This document shows, one piece after another, positions 10,912 to 26,000 of a stretch of DNA of 64,000 nt. The notes beneath the pieces are model-generated. The model ran no database searches, was not told the origin of the DNA, and saw nothing but the letters and a program-made list of their open reading frames with translations. The stretch covers positions 37,868,508 through 37,932,507 of the forward strand of contig NC_088776.1 of assembly GCF_954871325.1 (NCBI RefSeq), written 5' to 3'. The DNA comes from Gordionus sp. m RMFG-2023 (Eukaryota; Nematomorpha; Gordioida; Chordodea; Parachordodidae). Numbering within the stretch: the stretch's first letter is position 1; each line of letters opens with the position of its first letter. A program made the translations under genes and the position numbers.

Positions 10912-11056
10912 TTAAATATTTTGACCTAAATTTAATTCCAAATTTGTGAGCAATTGATTTAACCACAATCTAATTGATGCGTCTTCCTGAATGCATTTGC
11001 TAAAAGTAATATCTTTCAGGGGATCTGGCAAACATTGTCGCAAAGCCTCCCTAGCC
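10912..11056 (-). CDS. CNOT9: CNOT9 exon 8 (terminal)
   Basis: Residues 233-280, [16 protein letters not shown] through the C-terminal WLNQLLTNL, ending in TAA at 10914-10912. A possible polyadenylation signal, AATAAA, lies on the minus strand near 10757-10762. The C-terminus lacks the longer Pro/Gln tail of vertebrate CNOT9. Confidence 0.95.
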
Positions 11057-14000
11057 CTAATATAAAAAAAACAATTCATTTATCAAATAAAATAATCAAC
11101 ATACACCATTGAAGTATGAAGGAAATTAATTTTTGAGGGGTGATTTTTCAATTTAAAGATGAGAACACAAACGACAAAAATTGGGGTTATATCAAACGAT
11201 GATATTATGCTAATAAAATTATGGGAATTACTCAATAGAAAAAAAAAATATTCAATGAATAATAACCTTGGATTATCCGATAGCCTCAAATAACACCTAA
11301 TTACGTGCTTTAGTAGTCGCGTGGCTGGTTCTTTAGCTAAGCATAAAACCATTTTACCCTATTATAGAATATTAGTGTTTACAAATTGAAAAGCGTATTT
11401 TTCAAATAATGCATGTAAAATGTTATTGTGTCCATATTGGTAAACGTTTTATTTTGAGTTAAAAAAATATATATAATTTGTGCTTTTTTACTTTATTATT
11501 TAAAAATACCACACCGATTTACAACGAAGCGTTTTCTATTAAAAAACCAAAACTTTAAGCGTAAAAATTTCGGCTCAATTTGTAAGCACTATTTAGTTTA
11601 TATCGAATAATTAGATTTAAATTATTATAAGTGTATTAAATTTCCTCTAATAAAAAGTTTAAAGATAATAATTATTAGAGACCGGAACTTAAAAGAATAT
11701 TAGCCTAAAAAATAGGGAATAGAACTTAAAAATTGCGGTTCTTGGGCTTTTTTAGGTAATAATATCCTAAATTACATAAATTTATAAGCGTAAAATATCT
11801 TTATATTTAATTTTAAAAAAATTTTCACTCATATCGTTTACTCATTAAAATTTAAATAATCATTTTAAAACAGGGTTGTCATGTCGGACAATTGACCTGT
11901 CAAATACTCAAAAATATTATTGGCGATAAATATTTTGATATAATTAACTAGTATGCATAAAAGTATGTAATCTGGGTTACAATTTATTTAAAAATATATT
12001 TGTATCATGAAGGAATCGTTTTAATTATAATTTTATATTAAAATTTAAAATATTTTGTAATATAAAAACAAAAAAATTTTTTTATTACTAAAATAAATAA
12101 ATATAATAATTTAGCTGTCATAGTTTATTTTTTAATAAATTTAAATTTTATTTAATATTTAGCCGAGTATAAATTATATTAATTCTTATTTATTTTACTT
12201 CCACTTGATACATTTGAATTTATAAATTAATTTTTAGTTGTTCTGGTCAGATTTACAAAATAATTTAATCAATTCTGGTAAAAAGTTATATATAATATTA
12301 TATTTTATATAATGCCAAGTTATTGAAATAATGGTCGATAATTATAAAATAACTAAGATTGATTAACTTAACAATAATCAAAATCTTTCATAGTTAAATT
12401 TTAGTATATTAGGGGTTATGGTCAAACCAAAGCAACAAGTTTGGAAACATTTTCAAGAAATAAGCGATTATAAATCAATTAACCCTGTCATAATTAAGGA
12501 AAAATTGTATTCAAATTCCAAAATATCAACCTCGACAAAAAATCTCACAAATGTAATTTGTAATACTTCTATCTCTAATGAAGAATTGGGTGAAATTAGT
12601 GGGAATTGTTATATTTGAATGTTTATATATATTTTAAAAGGTTACGCTATTTGAATTATATATTATTATAACTTTCTTACATTTAATATTATCTTATGGA
12701 GGTCAATGTAATTGCATATTAGTAGAAGTTAAATGACATAATTATAAAAGATTATATATAGGAAACAATTTTATAATAAAGAATCTATTGTTTTGACTAT
12801 AAAAAATGGCGAAGAAATAAAAAAAAATCTAAGTCGCGCGGTTTTCGGTCAAGTTTAATAATATATAGAATTATAAAAAAAATTTCTGTTTATAAAAAAA
12901 AATTATATATATTTAGAAATTATGGATAAAATTATTCTCCAGGACTTTAAAAAGGAAGATTGTTCTATAGGACTACATTATATCAAATATATACTAAATG
13001 TGAAAAATATTCCTCAAACTGACGCCACTTTAAAAAAATTATTTATAGCTTATGGAGGAATAAACATTATAACTGATATCAAAAAATTACTCTTTCCTAG
13101 GAATATAGAGGAGGTAGGATGGATTGACATTTATAAAATAGCAAAACAACTATATAAAGATGAAATAACTATTTTGGCATCAAGAATTGATTTCATTAGA
13201 TTAAGTCGCGTGCTACTAAATCAGTAATGAGCTATTTAAAAAATATAAAGGAACTAGCCCGAAGATGCGAATTTAAAGACAATGTAGAACTGAGAATTCG
13301 AGATCAATTAATCGCAGGACTAAAGATGTCACAACTGGATAAAGAACTACGATTAAGATATCCAGATACTTAAGACGAAGACCAACCGTTAAGCTTAAAC
13401 AAAGTGGTAGATTGGCTTTAGCGATGGAACGAGCTGACTTAGAAATAAATAATACTGCTAAAATGGTGTATAAAATCAAAGAGCCGAATAAACATGATAA
13501 TAATAATCGGATAAATCAACATGATAAAAATAATCGGCAGTATAATAATAATGATAAACGGCACTATTGAAAGGATAATAAAGCATATGTAAAAAGAGAA
13601 CTAGTGCCCCGGGTATAATAACTACCATACAAATAATAATCGTAATTGGAGAAAACCATGCTATTTCTGTAATCGGTTTCATGCTATTAGAAATTGTCCC
13701 GCCTACGGAAAATTGTGCAGCAAATGTAGGAAACCAAACCACTTCGCCGTATGTTGTAAAGCTAAAGAAAAGGTTTACGGAACAAATTACAATAATAAAT
13801 AAGACGATTCAGATGTCTCAAGAAAAATATACAAATATGGGCAACATCCAACAATTGAGGTATTAATAAACAACCAAAAAATTAAAATGGAATACGATAC
13901 TGGCTCGGCAGTAACCATTATTAATGAAATAATATGGAATAAAATCGGAAGGCCAAAACTTAGAAGAGCTAAATCACCATGGAAATAATAGAATAAAAAT

Positions 14001-17000
14001 TATGGGTGAAGCTGAGGTAAAAGTACAATTAAATAATAACATAAAATGGCTTCCATTATTAGTCACACAAACAAATGATGCAGCTCTATAGCAAAAAATG
14101 TAAAAATCAATATGATCAACAATAGATATAAATACAATGATAATGGTAACGTAAATATTGACAAACTATATAAAGAATTTGCTACGGTGTTTGATAATAA
14201 ATTAGGATTAATAAAAAATGTCGAACCAGTAAAACTACAATTGGAAGAAAATACAAAACCAATTGCACTGCCAGCTAGAAGAGTACCGTTGCCTTTAAAA
14301 GTAGAAATTGAAAATGAACTGAAACGTTTGGAAGAAAATAATATAATTAAGAAAATAGATCTATCAACAACAAGAGTAACCTGGAGTACTCCAATGGTAG
14401 TGGTAGGTAAAACTTCAGGTGAACTACGATTATGTGGAGATTTCAAAGTAACATTAAATAAATTTCTATTAAAAGACTATCACATTCTACCAACGTTTGA
14501 AGAATTAATAGCAAAAATAGCGAATGGAAATAAATATACAACATTAGATCTCAAAGATGCATACCTACAAATGAGCATTGACGATGAATCGCAAGAATTA
14601 TTAACAATGGTAACACCAAATGGATACTACCGCTATTTACGATTACCATTTGAGCTATACAGCACCAATAATATTTCAACGATATATGGACGATTTACTG
14701 GCTGATTGTAAAGATACAGCAGTTTATTTAGATGATGTTAAAATCACAGGAAAAAATTATGCTGAACATATCGAGAATATAAAACAAGTCCTTAAAAAAT
14801 TACAAAATGCGGGATTAAAAGTCAAAACAAGCAACATAAATTTTATGAAGGATAAAGTATTATATTTAGGATACATAATAGATCAAAATGGAAAACACCC
14901 TAATAAATAAAATAATAGCAATACAAAAATATCCAACGCCAAAAGATAGACATGACATAAAATCATTTTTAGGTATATTAAACTATTATACACGGTTCAT
15001 ACCAAACTTACATGGAATCATAGCCGAATTACATAATAAAACTAGTAAAAATGTTAAATGGAATTGGACTAAAAAAGATGATGCGTTATTTGAAAAAGCA
15101 AAAGGAATAGTAACAGAACACAATACTATACAATTTTATAAACCGGATATTGAGTTAATACTAGAAACAGATGCATCAAACCAAGGATTTGGAGCTGATG
15201 CTGAAAAGAATTATTCGACAATCGACAAAGAAGCCAAAGCCATAGTAAACGGCGTAGAAAAATTTCATAACTATTTGTATGGACGAAAATTTAAAATACG
15301 AACGGACCATAAACCTTTAACAAAAATATATGGGGATAACAGAGATTTTAACGCCTTAACAAACCAAAGATTGTTACGTTGGGCTTATAAATTATCTGCA
15401 TATGATTATGAAATAATGTATAAGAATGGCGCAAGGAATATAATTGCAGATGCTCTATCGCGAAGCCCAATAGAGAAAAATGAGAAATCTTACTTATGAT
15501 ACATTAACTCTATCAAGAAAAGAACTTAGAGATGAAACTGCTAAAGATCCAATTTTAAGAACAGTAAAAATATTATTAAATGGTACAAATATACAAAATC
15601 AAGCACCAGAATTACAAGCTTTTAGAACAAGAATAGATGAAATAGAAAATGATGACGGTATCCTATTTTGGAATGGTCACTTAATAATTCCATATTCACT
15701 ACAAAAACGAGTTTTACAGATATTACATACAGGTCATCCCGGTATTACATCGATGAAATCCATTACGAGACATTACATATGGTGGGAAAAATTAGATAAA
15801 GATGTCGAAAAATTAGTCAACCGCTGTATTGGGTGTCAAAAACATCGCAGAGATATACCAGAAGTTGTCGTATACCCATGGAATCCACCAGCACAACCCT
15901 GGGAAAGGGTACATTTAGATTTTGCCGGACCACTAGACGGATTTTATTGGCTGGTAGGAATCGATGCATATTCAAAATGGATAGAGATCGATAGAATCAA
16001 AGATACCACAAGTAAAAATTTAATAAATAGATTAGAAAAATGGCTTACACGATATGATGTTCCACGTCAAATTGTCACAGAAAATGGTCCACAATTCATT
16101 TCAAATGAATTTTACAACAAAAATAAGAATATACAACACATAAAAACTACACCATACCATCCGAGAAGTAACGGATTAGTTGAAAGATGCATACAAACTA
16201 TAAAAAAGAACAAACAAATGATGGGTAAAATGCCTTAATGAAGTATTAGTTACATATACAAATTCCGAACATTCCTCAACGGGCCGAATACCTGCTAAAC
16301 TATTTATGGGGAGAAGACTAAATACTTTATTAGACTGGGTGAAACCATCAATTACTGAAAAATTAGAAACCTCTATAGTAAAACACGACCAGTTAAACAA
16401 AGGCATAAGAGATTTTGGAAAAAACGAATTAGTTTGGATAAAAAATCCACTTGAAAAAGGATGGTATGAAGGAAAAATAATAAACCAACAAGCAAAATTC
16501 TCGTATAACGTATAAGAAAAAGATAAAATAGTACGAAAACACGCAGATCAACTACGAATAAGGGAAGAACCACAAATTGAACCAAGTCAAAAAGGAAGGC
16601 AACCGCGTTATCCAACAAGGGAACGAAAGCCAACAAAAAGATTAATAGATGAACTTGAACTTGGTAATAAAAAGATTGATAGACGATCTTAACTTGGTGG
16701 GAAAGAAGATATGTTATATTTGAATGTTTATATATATTTTAAAAGGTTACGCTATTTGAATTATATATTATTATAACTTTCTTACATTTAATATTATCTT
16801 ATGGAGGTCAATGTAATTGCATATTAGTAGAAGTTAAATGACATAATTATAAAAGCCTATATATAGGAAACAATTTTATTATAAAGAATCTATTGTTTTG
16901 ACTATAAAAGGAATGATTATCAAATTGACAATATTTTGTCTTGTGACTAAGGAGAATTTGATTCCATTATCTCTGATCAATCTACAAGCAAGGCGATTAA

Positions 17001-20000
17001 ATGTAAATCTCAATCTTATATAACCGGTTTCATAGATAGAATGAATCCTAAAGAACAAAAAGAGCTCGATCGATTGTTTGCAAAGGCGGTATATGCGAAC
17101 AATTTACCTTTCCACATCTCTGAAAATCCCCACATTCAAGAATTTTTTGAAAAACTATGTCATATTTACACTTTACTCAGGCGAAGGCAGCTGGCTGGAT
17201 ATCTTCACAAAGCATCAGGAGATATGGAGGCGAAAGTTGCAGATATAATAGATAAAGCTCCTTGGCTGGAGTAACATCAGAAACGAGAGTGTTATTAAAT
17301 TTATGGTGAAGACGCCTGTTTGAGTATTCTCTAAATTTTTAAATAATGAAGAAAATCACCATATGGCAGATTATATTACCCAGGAATTTAAAAATATAAT
17401 TCATGAATTAAATCCGGTAAAAGAATATTCTTTAGTTACTGATAATGCCGCTAACATGAAAGCAGCCTAGAGAATTCTAAAATCTGAATCTTTTTATAAT
17501 CATATGCAATGTTATGGTTGTGCAGCGCATACATTGCAGTTATTCTTTCACGATTTTGAACGACTTCAATTAACATATTTCAATCATTAAAAAAATTGTT
17601 AAATTCTTCAGGAATAAACATATACCTGCTGCAGTATTTTCCCGTAATAAGAATCAACATGGTATACCATGTACATTGAGTACAATTAGCCAAACAAGAT
17701 GTGCATCGTCAATAAAATGTATGGAGCAAATATAAATAGGTAAGTCAGCTTGAAAGCATCAGTTGTTAAAGAAGCTGTATGTGATATTTGTCCAATTACC
17801 AATATTAAGTGAAGAAATATTTTGGATGAAAAATTTAAAATTTTTAGATATACTCTAACCTTTAGTTATCCATTGTTGAAAGTGCAAGGAGATAAATGTA
17901 CTCTGACTCACGTAAACGAGATGCTTAATTTGGAAAATCACATAATACAATCATGTATATTTTCTCCATCTGAAGAAAAAAAAATTAAAGTTATGTTTGA
18001 AAAGAGAAAAAATGATTTAAATACATGTGCTCACAATGCTGCTTAATTATTGGATCCCCAATATCAAGGGGAGCATCTTAATAGTACTGAATTTGATGAA
18101 GCATGTGATATAATATAAGAATTGGGTATTTTACAAGGTGGTGATAATCAAAATATTTTAAGTGATATAATAAATTTCAGAAATAAAAGCGGCATATTTC
18201 ATAGCCAAAATATGTGGAAAGTGGTAACTTCCATAATCAGATTTCAGCCTCAAGTTGGTGGAATGCACTTTGCCCACCTTGCCCATTAAGAGAAGTGGCT
18301 AATATTTTACTAACATTTCCTAGTTCGACTTCTTCTTCAGAAAAAAATTGGTCAGTTTGGGGCAATATTCATAAGAAAAACAGAAATCGATTGAAGACTT
18401 CTACAATAGGAAAATTGGCAAGAGTATATCATAACTTAAAATTGATTAAAAATATTAAAGAAAATAATGATATTGAATATGAATCGGAACAAGACTCTGC
18501 CTAGGAGGCGAAACATTAACTATGGAATAAATTAAAAAAATATTATATAGATTCATTATAATATTATATATATACAAAATAAAGTTAAGATTGGCGTAAA
18601 AAACATTTATTTGAATTTGAACGATCAAATATCGTTCATTTGTTCGAATCGTATTTGACTAATCAAATGCACAACCCTATTTTAAAATGCTCGTTTTATT
18701 TTGTGGGGATATTGTATACTTTTGAAAAAAAAAATTTCAATAAAAAAAAATGAAATGTCACATATCCATGTTCCTTTTCAATTATATTAAGATAAATCTA
18801 GAACATATACGGTTCTAGAATAGAAACCAAAAAATTAAGAATCTAAAAGCATTAAAGTTCTGATTTATATCACGTTGAAACTAAAAAATTTTTATAAAAA
18901 AATTTTTTGTAGATCTAATTTTAAAATTATATAATTTACCAATATCATAGCAACGTGAGAAAATCGTTCGTATGTTTGGCATATATAAGATAGTCCAGTT
19001 TCATCTAATAAAATTTTTTCTAATATAAATGTAGCGACCTGTAAAGGTAGAAAGATTTAAATTATGTTTAAAAGGGTATATTAAAAAATATATATTTACG
19101 GTTTTAGACAATTCTGTTCCATTTTCCATTATTCGTAAACATAAAGGTATTATTTCAGTTGACAATAAAAAGCTTATGACCTCTTGATCGTCAGTCTTTG
19201 AAATTATATATTTAAAAAAAATATACACACAATTATCGAAATTTAATAATAATGAATAACGTTTTAAGTTCCATTTTTATTTTTTTTAAATAAATTCTAC
19301 TCACATTCAGGGTCCACAAAGGCTGCATTCACATTAGAGAATGCATTGGTATGAGTGCAAAAAATATAAAAAGTGAGAGTTAAATCAAAGTATTCATATT
19401 TTATATCCGACTTCAAATCATTTTCTTATCTTCGCTCCAATTTTCAAACCGGTATAAATTAAGATTGAACTTGTTCAAAATTCAGATAAAATTCAAACCT
19501 TATATTTGATAAAAGAAACTTATATTACCCTGCATTCGCATTTAGCAGAAATTCGTGGCGAAATATACGAAAATAGAGCATATTTCGAATACTTTGCCGC
19601 AAATTCGCGCTAACTGTAAATGCATGGTTAGACTCTAATCCAGCTGAATTATGTTTGGCATATGATATTTTAATTACTTTTAAAAATTATAATTATATAT
19701 TTAAAATTTATTAATAATCAGTTTTTTGATCCTTATTTGCCGATTCCATGATTTGTATAAGGTGCATGTATAAATGATATTGTCTATAGTGTTTCGATTT
19801 CGATATTACTATGTTTTCATGATTGATTATCTCGTTCCGACATCGCTGTGAATATTTTTGCATTGCGATGTCAATGTGAATGCAGCCGGCCTTATCTAAT
19901 AGTAAATGCGATTTATAGTGCAATTTAATATTTTTGTAAATTATGCATCGCTTGAGCGATATCGCGCCTATAAATGAGACCTAAGATGGTGGATGCGAAT

Positions 20001-23000
20001 CTATTGCATCATTGAAATTTCAGAGAACCAATATTTTTCTTCAACAAAATCTTTTGATCAGATTCTAGTTAAAAAAAACCATATTTTGACTCATTTGATG
20101 CATAATTCAGTTCACCATGAATATAATTATTTTTTTAAATCTAAAATGGCATTCAATCATTCATTACTCAAATAATTAAATTGTGTTAAATTGAATAGTG
20201 ATCATTTTTTAATATATAAGTAAGTAAATATTATACTTTAACTAAAGCACCAATAACTCCTAAACTTGTCAACCTCAAGCATTCAAATGGACGATTCTGA
20301 CTATTGGTATTCAAAAAACTGTACAAATACAAAGGAATATTTGCTAAATGTTTTTTTAAAATAAAATTGAGAATAAATTTATTTAAAAGCAATTTATAAA
20401 TAATGGTATTATATATAAAAATATAAATAAGAAGCAGATTTAATAAAATATAAGGCATTTCGTCGGTTGATTAATAAAGTGTTCTATGTCCACTTTTATT
20501 TAAAATCAAAATTGATTTTTTTCCCAATAAATCAGTTCGTCAGTACTATCAAGTTATACATCAACTAGATATAAAATTCCCAAGAAAATTCGTTCAGGGG
20601 AAATTTTCCCGGGAAAAGGAAATTATTGAAAATTAAAAATAACCCCCAAATAAACTTTAAACCTTTAAAAATTTTTATTGAATAATTTTATTAAATTTAA
20701 AGAACTAAAGGAAATAAAATAATTAAAAAATAAAGACAAAAATACATAGTAAACATTTTATTCTCTTATTGAATAACTTTATTAATTCAAGAAGCATGTA
20801 TTATAAATTATTTTTAAAATTCATGGGATGCAAATGAAATATCATTGGCATCTTCATGGGAGATCGATATTAATTTTTGGATTCTCTCATTCTATTTTCG
20901 ATTTCTTGTTTTAGAATGAACTTTTTCAAATCTGGCAAACTCTTTTCGATGAAACACTTGAGGGTGGTATCGAAAGACATCTTACTGTTGCTTGAGAAAG
21001 GGGTTAATTGCACAACCCTTTCCCACTCATGAGTGATTTGGTATGAATTGAGCTCTCCTATATGCTCGCTCCTTTATAGAAACCTTGTTTTAAACAATAT
21101 TCTGCTAAATTACCATCACTTTTCCAATATCGCAATTAATTTGGCCAGAAATAATATTTATTAAGTTTAAAGATCCTGTTAATTCGCGGTCTGATAATTT
21201 TACACCATAATATCTACAATCCAGAAATGTTCATGATGATATTCTCGGCAACAAAATTTCATTCGTTTATTAACACGTGTAATCTTAACAATTTTCAAAT
21301 CATTTTCATTAAAAATAAAATTGAATAATTCAGTTTATCTTTTATATCCAAAAATATTTCTGGTACATCAGATAATATCGCTGTATCCGATTCTACAATT
21401 AAAAATTTGTTATAAATAAATTACAAAAAAATCAATATCGACTAAACTTTAACTAGTATCCTCCTTTGTTCAATATAATATGCCTTTAATTTCTCGCAAA
21501 ATTTCCTTATTTTTCAAAATACTTTACAATATAAACCTTCCCATCTTGTCGGACTAGGAATTTTTAAGGAAGATTTATATCTAGAGATTTAAAGGTAAAT
21601 TTCCTGGGAAATAACGATCACTTTCCAGAATTTTCCCTTAATATAAATATATTTTATTGCATTATATCATAAATTTTAAATTAATTTTTATTTTTTTCGT
21701 GAGTTTTTAAGCTTAATTTTTTAGTGCAACTCTCCAAATCTCAACTATATAATTTTAAAAATAACAAAAGTAAAATGTTAAAACATTATATTCTCATATA
21801 TTCATAATATTAATATGATATATTATAGAATAATTAATGATATATTTAGATTTGATATATAAGGATAAATAAATATATTTTTTCATACTACTATATAACT
21901 GGTCATTTTTTGCGCCAACAAGACCCAAACCCGGGGCTTGTAGATTCAATTATTTTTTTAAGTCTCCCATAAGATAATTAATATTATTATTGCATTATTT
22001 TCATGGACGACTCAGGGCTAGTCGTATCAATCACAAATTTGATATAATATATTTATTTAATAATATAAAATAAGTATTTATTGGTTACTACCATATATTT
22101 AAATCAAATCTATATTATAGAATTAGGAAAAAATAAAAAAATTTATTAAAAAATTTACACATTATTTATAATTCAAATAATATCATATTTTGTTAATTTT
22201 ATATGAATTATTTTTATGTAAATGTGTAAAATTTTTATATTTTTTTCTAATTCTATAATATAGATTTGATTTAAATATATGGTAGTAACCAATAAATACT
22301 TATTTTATATTATTAAATAAATGCAAATTTGATTGATACGACTAGCCCTGAGTCTACTAGCCCCTAATTACTAATATAATACCTTCTAAAAATATATTTA
22401 AAGATGATATATGATTAAGAGACTTCCTGAAATGCGAAAAGAGGGGTTTAAATTTAATATGTAAATTTTATCATTTATAAACTCTTCATATTTTAATGCA
22501 TTAATATTGTGGTGTAAAAACATTTTTATTTTTACCTAAAAAACACATTTTATCATAAAAAATTTTAATTCGAGGGGTATAAACTATTTTTCGCCTCAAA
22601 TATACATATTATACAATGCTATTACATAATTAAATTTGAATGTTTAAAATGTCTGTTTTTTAAATAAAATCCGCTGAACCGACCTCTTGCGCCGACTAGC
22701 CCTGGTCTCCTCTACTTTAAAAAAAATAGCGATAGCTCGCTACTAATTTAGAAAGTGGCGAAGTAGCGCAATTTTATAAAATCTGCAAAATAATTTAAAA
22801 GTGACTATTGAAATTGATATGATATTGAAGATAATTTTTGTACAGATCATATCGACAAAATTATTTTTCTGAAAAATGATAATATGGAATTTGCTTTTCC
22901 TAATTCGCAAAATATTTTCATTTCGATAAAAAAAATTAACAGTGTATAAATTTCGCTGTATGTGCCGGAAGTTTTATCATCAAACAAGGCATGTAGCTTC

Positions 23001-26000
23001 AACCTTAGGAAACATTTAAAAGTAATATATTAAACAAATATAATATCAACGCAGCCAAATCCTTCATCTTTGAAATAAATTTTGAATCAAAATTGAGATG
23101 AGTTTATGTGAATTAATTTTTTGGCTCAGTTCAAACATGGTATGTTTTTGGTTCAATAGATAAAAGGTTAAAGGATGGTGGCCTGACCAGTCATCAAACA
23201 TTTTCATTCTAATACTTTTATAGTTTAAACTGACTCTAGCCAGATCAAAAACACCACCAGTGTTGTTAAAATAGCGAGCTACTTTTTTCAGTAGCGGTAG
23301 CTTTAGCTTGCTACTTTTTTTTAGAAAATAGCGATAGCGGTAGCTCGCTACTAATTTATTTCAATTTTACATAATAAATACATCTAAAAATTATTAAAAT
23401 ATATTTTTTATTAAATCTAAAACTATAATCCTTTTATTTAATTTAATTGTGAAATTTATATTTAAAAATATACATTATAAATCTAGTTATTAAAAATGTG
23501 TGAGATTGTTTAAGATAGTGAAATTTCTTTAGAAAATGAGAAATATATAGATTATTTTCCCAAAATTCAAAAAATACTTTAATCTTGAAGAAAAAATTAC
23601 TACTGGATATCGGTTTGGATGCAAGAAAATTATGCCAGCCACTGGTAGAGTCTATGCTAAAAGGCATTGAGAAAAGGTCAAAATATTTTTATTTTCTATT
23701 GTACAATTATATAAAATGAATGATTTATTGCTTGATTAGCCATAATTTAAATTGGCTTAATTTACAACACAATCTATAATATTAATATAAATTCAAAATT
23801 AATATATTATTAATTACCTTGTGTATAATAATTATATTTTTAAAATCTTTATTTACCATAATTTAATGCTATTTTAATTTTTTATAAATGAATCTAAATT
23901 TCAGATAAATTTAAATTTTGAAAATTAAAAAGGTATTCTTCTTATTTTATAATAAATACAATCGCTTTATATAAGTTAGATATCCAGATCTGTATGATGA
24001 TGATAATAGCTGCTATCGTTCATCCTAGTTTCAAGTTAAATTGGCCATACATTAATTTGACTGAATCTAAAGGGCAACTTGATAGGCTGATGGTAACGTT
24101 AAAAAATGTCATGCCTAACCACGATACTAATACTAGAGCAAGATCGAAACCGCGGCTTTCCATAGACGATTTTTTTGAAATAATAATAATAATAATAATA
24201 CTGAACCTCTAGATGCTTTTTTTAAATCTAAAAATACTCATTTAAATATCTTTGATGATTTTTTTCATATAAAAGTATTTATTAAATTTAATACTGCGTT
24301 GCCCTCAAGTGCTAGTGCTGAACAATTATTTAGTATGGCAAAGTTTATACTTTCTGATCGTCGAGTACAAAATGTTATTATTAAAGTGCAATATTAAATA
24401 AATTATATATATATATATTTAACAAATTATAGTCATGTTTTTATACCAAGTGGAAATAAAGTGATGTAAAAAATATTTTAAAAAAAAATCAAAATAGCGT
24501 AAAAAGTAGCTTTAGCTACTTTTTTTTTAAAGTAGATAATAGCGCGCTACTCATTTGAAAACGATAGCGGTAGCGCGCTACTTTTAAAAGTAGCGTTTAA
24601 CAACACTGATACCACCCACTATTAGATAATTTTTTTGAAATTGAAATACAATAAAAAATAAATTATATTTAAATTTTTAGTCGTATTTTTTATTTGTGGA
24701 AATGTAGATACGTGAAAAATATAATTCTAAAGTAACCAATAGTGTGCTGCTTTTTTGAAAAATAGTGGAAGCTATAGCGCATTAATTTATAAGTAGTGTT
24801 TAATAACATTGTTCAAGATATGGCTAAGAAAGGGTATATCTGAAAATTCAAAAATTGTCAATTAACATAATTTCCCAAATCTACAAAGATGTCTCAGCAT
24901 ATTAAGAAATAACAAAGGTAAATAAACAGTTTAGTTGATAATAATAATTGCACTGATGAGGCTATTGAATACCAGTTTCCAGTATTCTTAATAAAATAAT
25001 ATCCCAAACAAACATAAATAAAACTACTGTAAATATTTTTAAAAAAATAGCAATCATTTTAATAATTTATTAGGCGCATATTAAAAGTTTTGTTGACACT
25101 GTAACTCATCAAAATCAAACACAAATAGATAGTGCTTTGGCAGTAGCAATTTTTATGTCAAATTGTTCCTTCAAATTATTAGAAAATAACTATTTGATCA
25201 ACATCAAGATACACAATTAGCAAAACATTATTAGATTTTGATTTTTTAATTTTCCCCTTCTTTTTTAATTTTCCCTTTCTTTTCTAATTTCCCCCTTCTT
25301 TTCTAATTTTCCCGGTGAAATTTCAGCCGGAACCAATTTTCTAGGGAATTTTATATTTCTTTTAAATTCTTTCAATATTCGCCTTTCTTTAAAAGTTGCC
25401 AATAAAATACCATTAAATTTTATATAGCATAAATCTTTAATAAGCAGATTCAAGTCATGTGCGGCATATCCAAAACATTCGATATAATTATATTTTTTCT
25501 TAACAAGCCTGGCCTTTTTCATATTCTTTGCCTTATCGGGTACTAGTGAAATAAATTTTTTACTACCAATTTCTTCAATCACTTTGATCAGCTCAGATGC
25601 AATATAATCATTTATTTCAATGGATTTAAAGAAAATGGGTACTCATAAATATGAAATTAATGATGGACTCTCCGCAAATGTCTGTCCAGTTATCGCAATG
25701 AGAGTAAAATCTTTTAAAGTATCTAATTTGTTGTTAATAATATTTGTCACCTTATTATATTCAAAATCTAATAATGTTTTGCTAATTGTGTATCTTCATG
25801 AAATTTTATAGGCTGGGCGCATTGATTCTAAAAAATTAATAAAGAATTTATTTTCTACTAATTGAAAGGGGTAATTTGACATAAAAATTGTTAGTGCTAA
25901 TCACTTGTTGAGTTACAGTATCAACTAAATTTTTACTTTAGATGTGCCTCATACATTATTAAAATGATTAGTATTTTCCTTAAAAGTATTTAGAGTTGTT

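Larger units (their letters stand above)
12607..16909 (+). mobile_element. Ty3/gypsy LTR retrotransposon, fossil copy
   Basis: This is a full-length-structure element of 4.3 kb with 198-bp LTRs and a 5-bp target duplication, ggaat (12602-12606 and 16910-16914). Its parts in order are the 5' LTR, a primer-site region starting TGGCG, a gag-like region with paired zinc knuckles (about 12.9-13.8 kb), aspartic protease (about 13.9 kb), reverse transcriptase (about 14.1-14.9 kb), RNase H (about 15.1-15.5 kb), integrase (about 15.5-16.5 kb), a purine-rich tract and the 3' LTR. The zinc-knuckle layout and RNase H/integrase style resemble the Mag/K02A2.6-like group of animals. The coding region is broken, with roughly eight to ten breaks. 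The LTRs differ at about three positions, so insertion was recent on the scale of this window. It sits inside the hAT transposase gene. Confidence 0.95.
12418..18503 (+). pseudogene. hAT transposase interrupted by the Ty3 insertion
   Basis: The N-terminal part (12418-12606) reads [19 protein letters not shown], a BED-finger-like region whose cysteines are not evident. The rest follows the LTR element: a segment at 17041-17274 ([20 protein letters not shown], the hAT pre-core), [12 protein letters not shown] and [11 protein letters not shown] around 17430-17540 (the DUF659-type core), and the dimerisation domain at 18214-18504 ([31 protein letters not shown]). At least five stops or frame changes, including a stop inside the NAANMKAA block, show it is inactive. 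It would have been around 600 residues. The same domain order is found in hAT transposases of many animals and fungi. Confidence 0.88.
11871..18679 (+). mobile_element. hAT element in CNOT9 intron 6, split by a Ty3/gypsy element
   Basis: The left end is CAGGGTTGTCATG and the right end, read inward, is TAGGGTTGTGCATTTG. A perfect 8-bp target duplication, ttttaaaa, flanks it (11863-11870 and 18680-18687). Without the 4.3 kb LTR insertion it is about 2.5 kb, the size of an autonomous hAT. It encodes a transposase on the plus strand, antisense to CNOT9. It makes up nearly all of the 7.6 kb intron. Confidence 0.93.
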
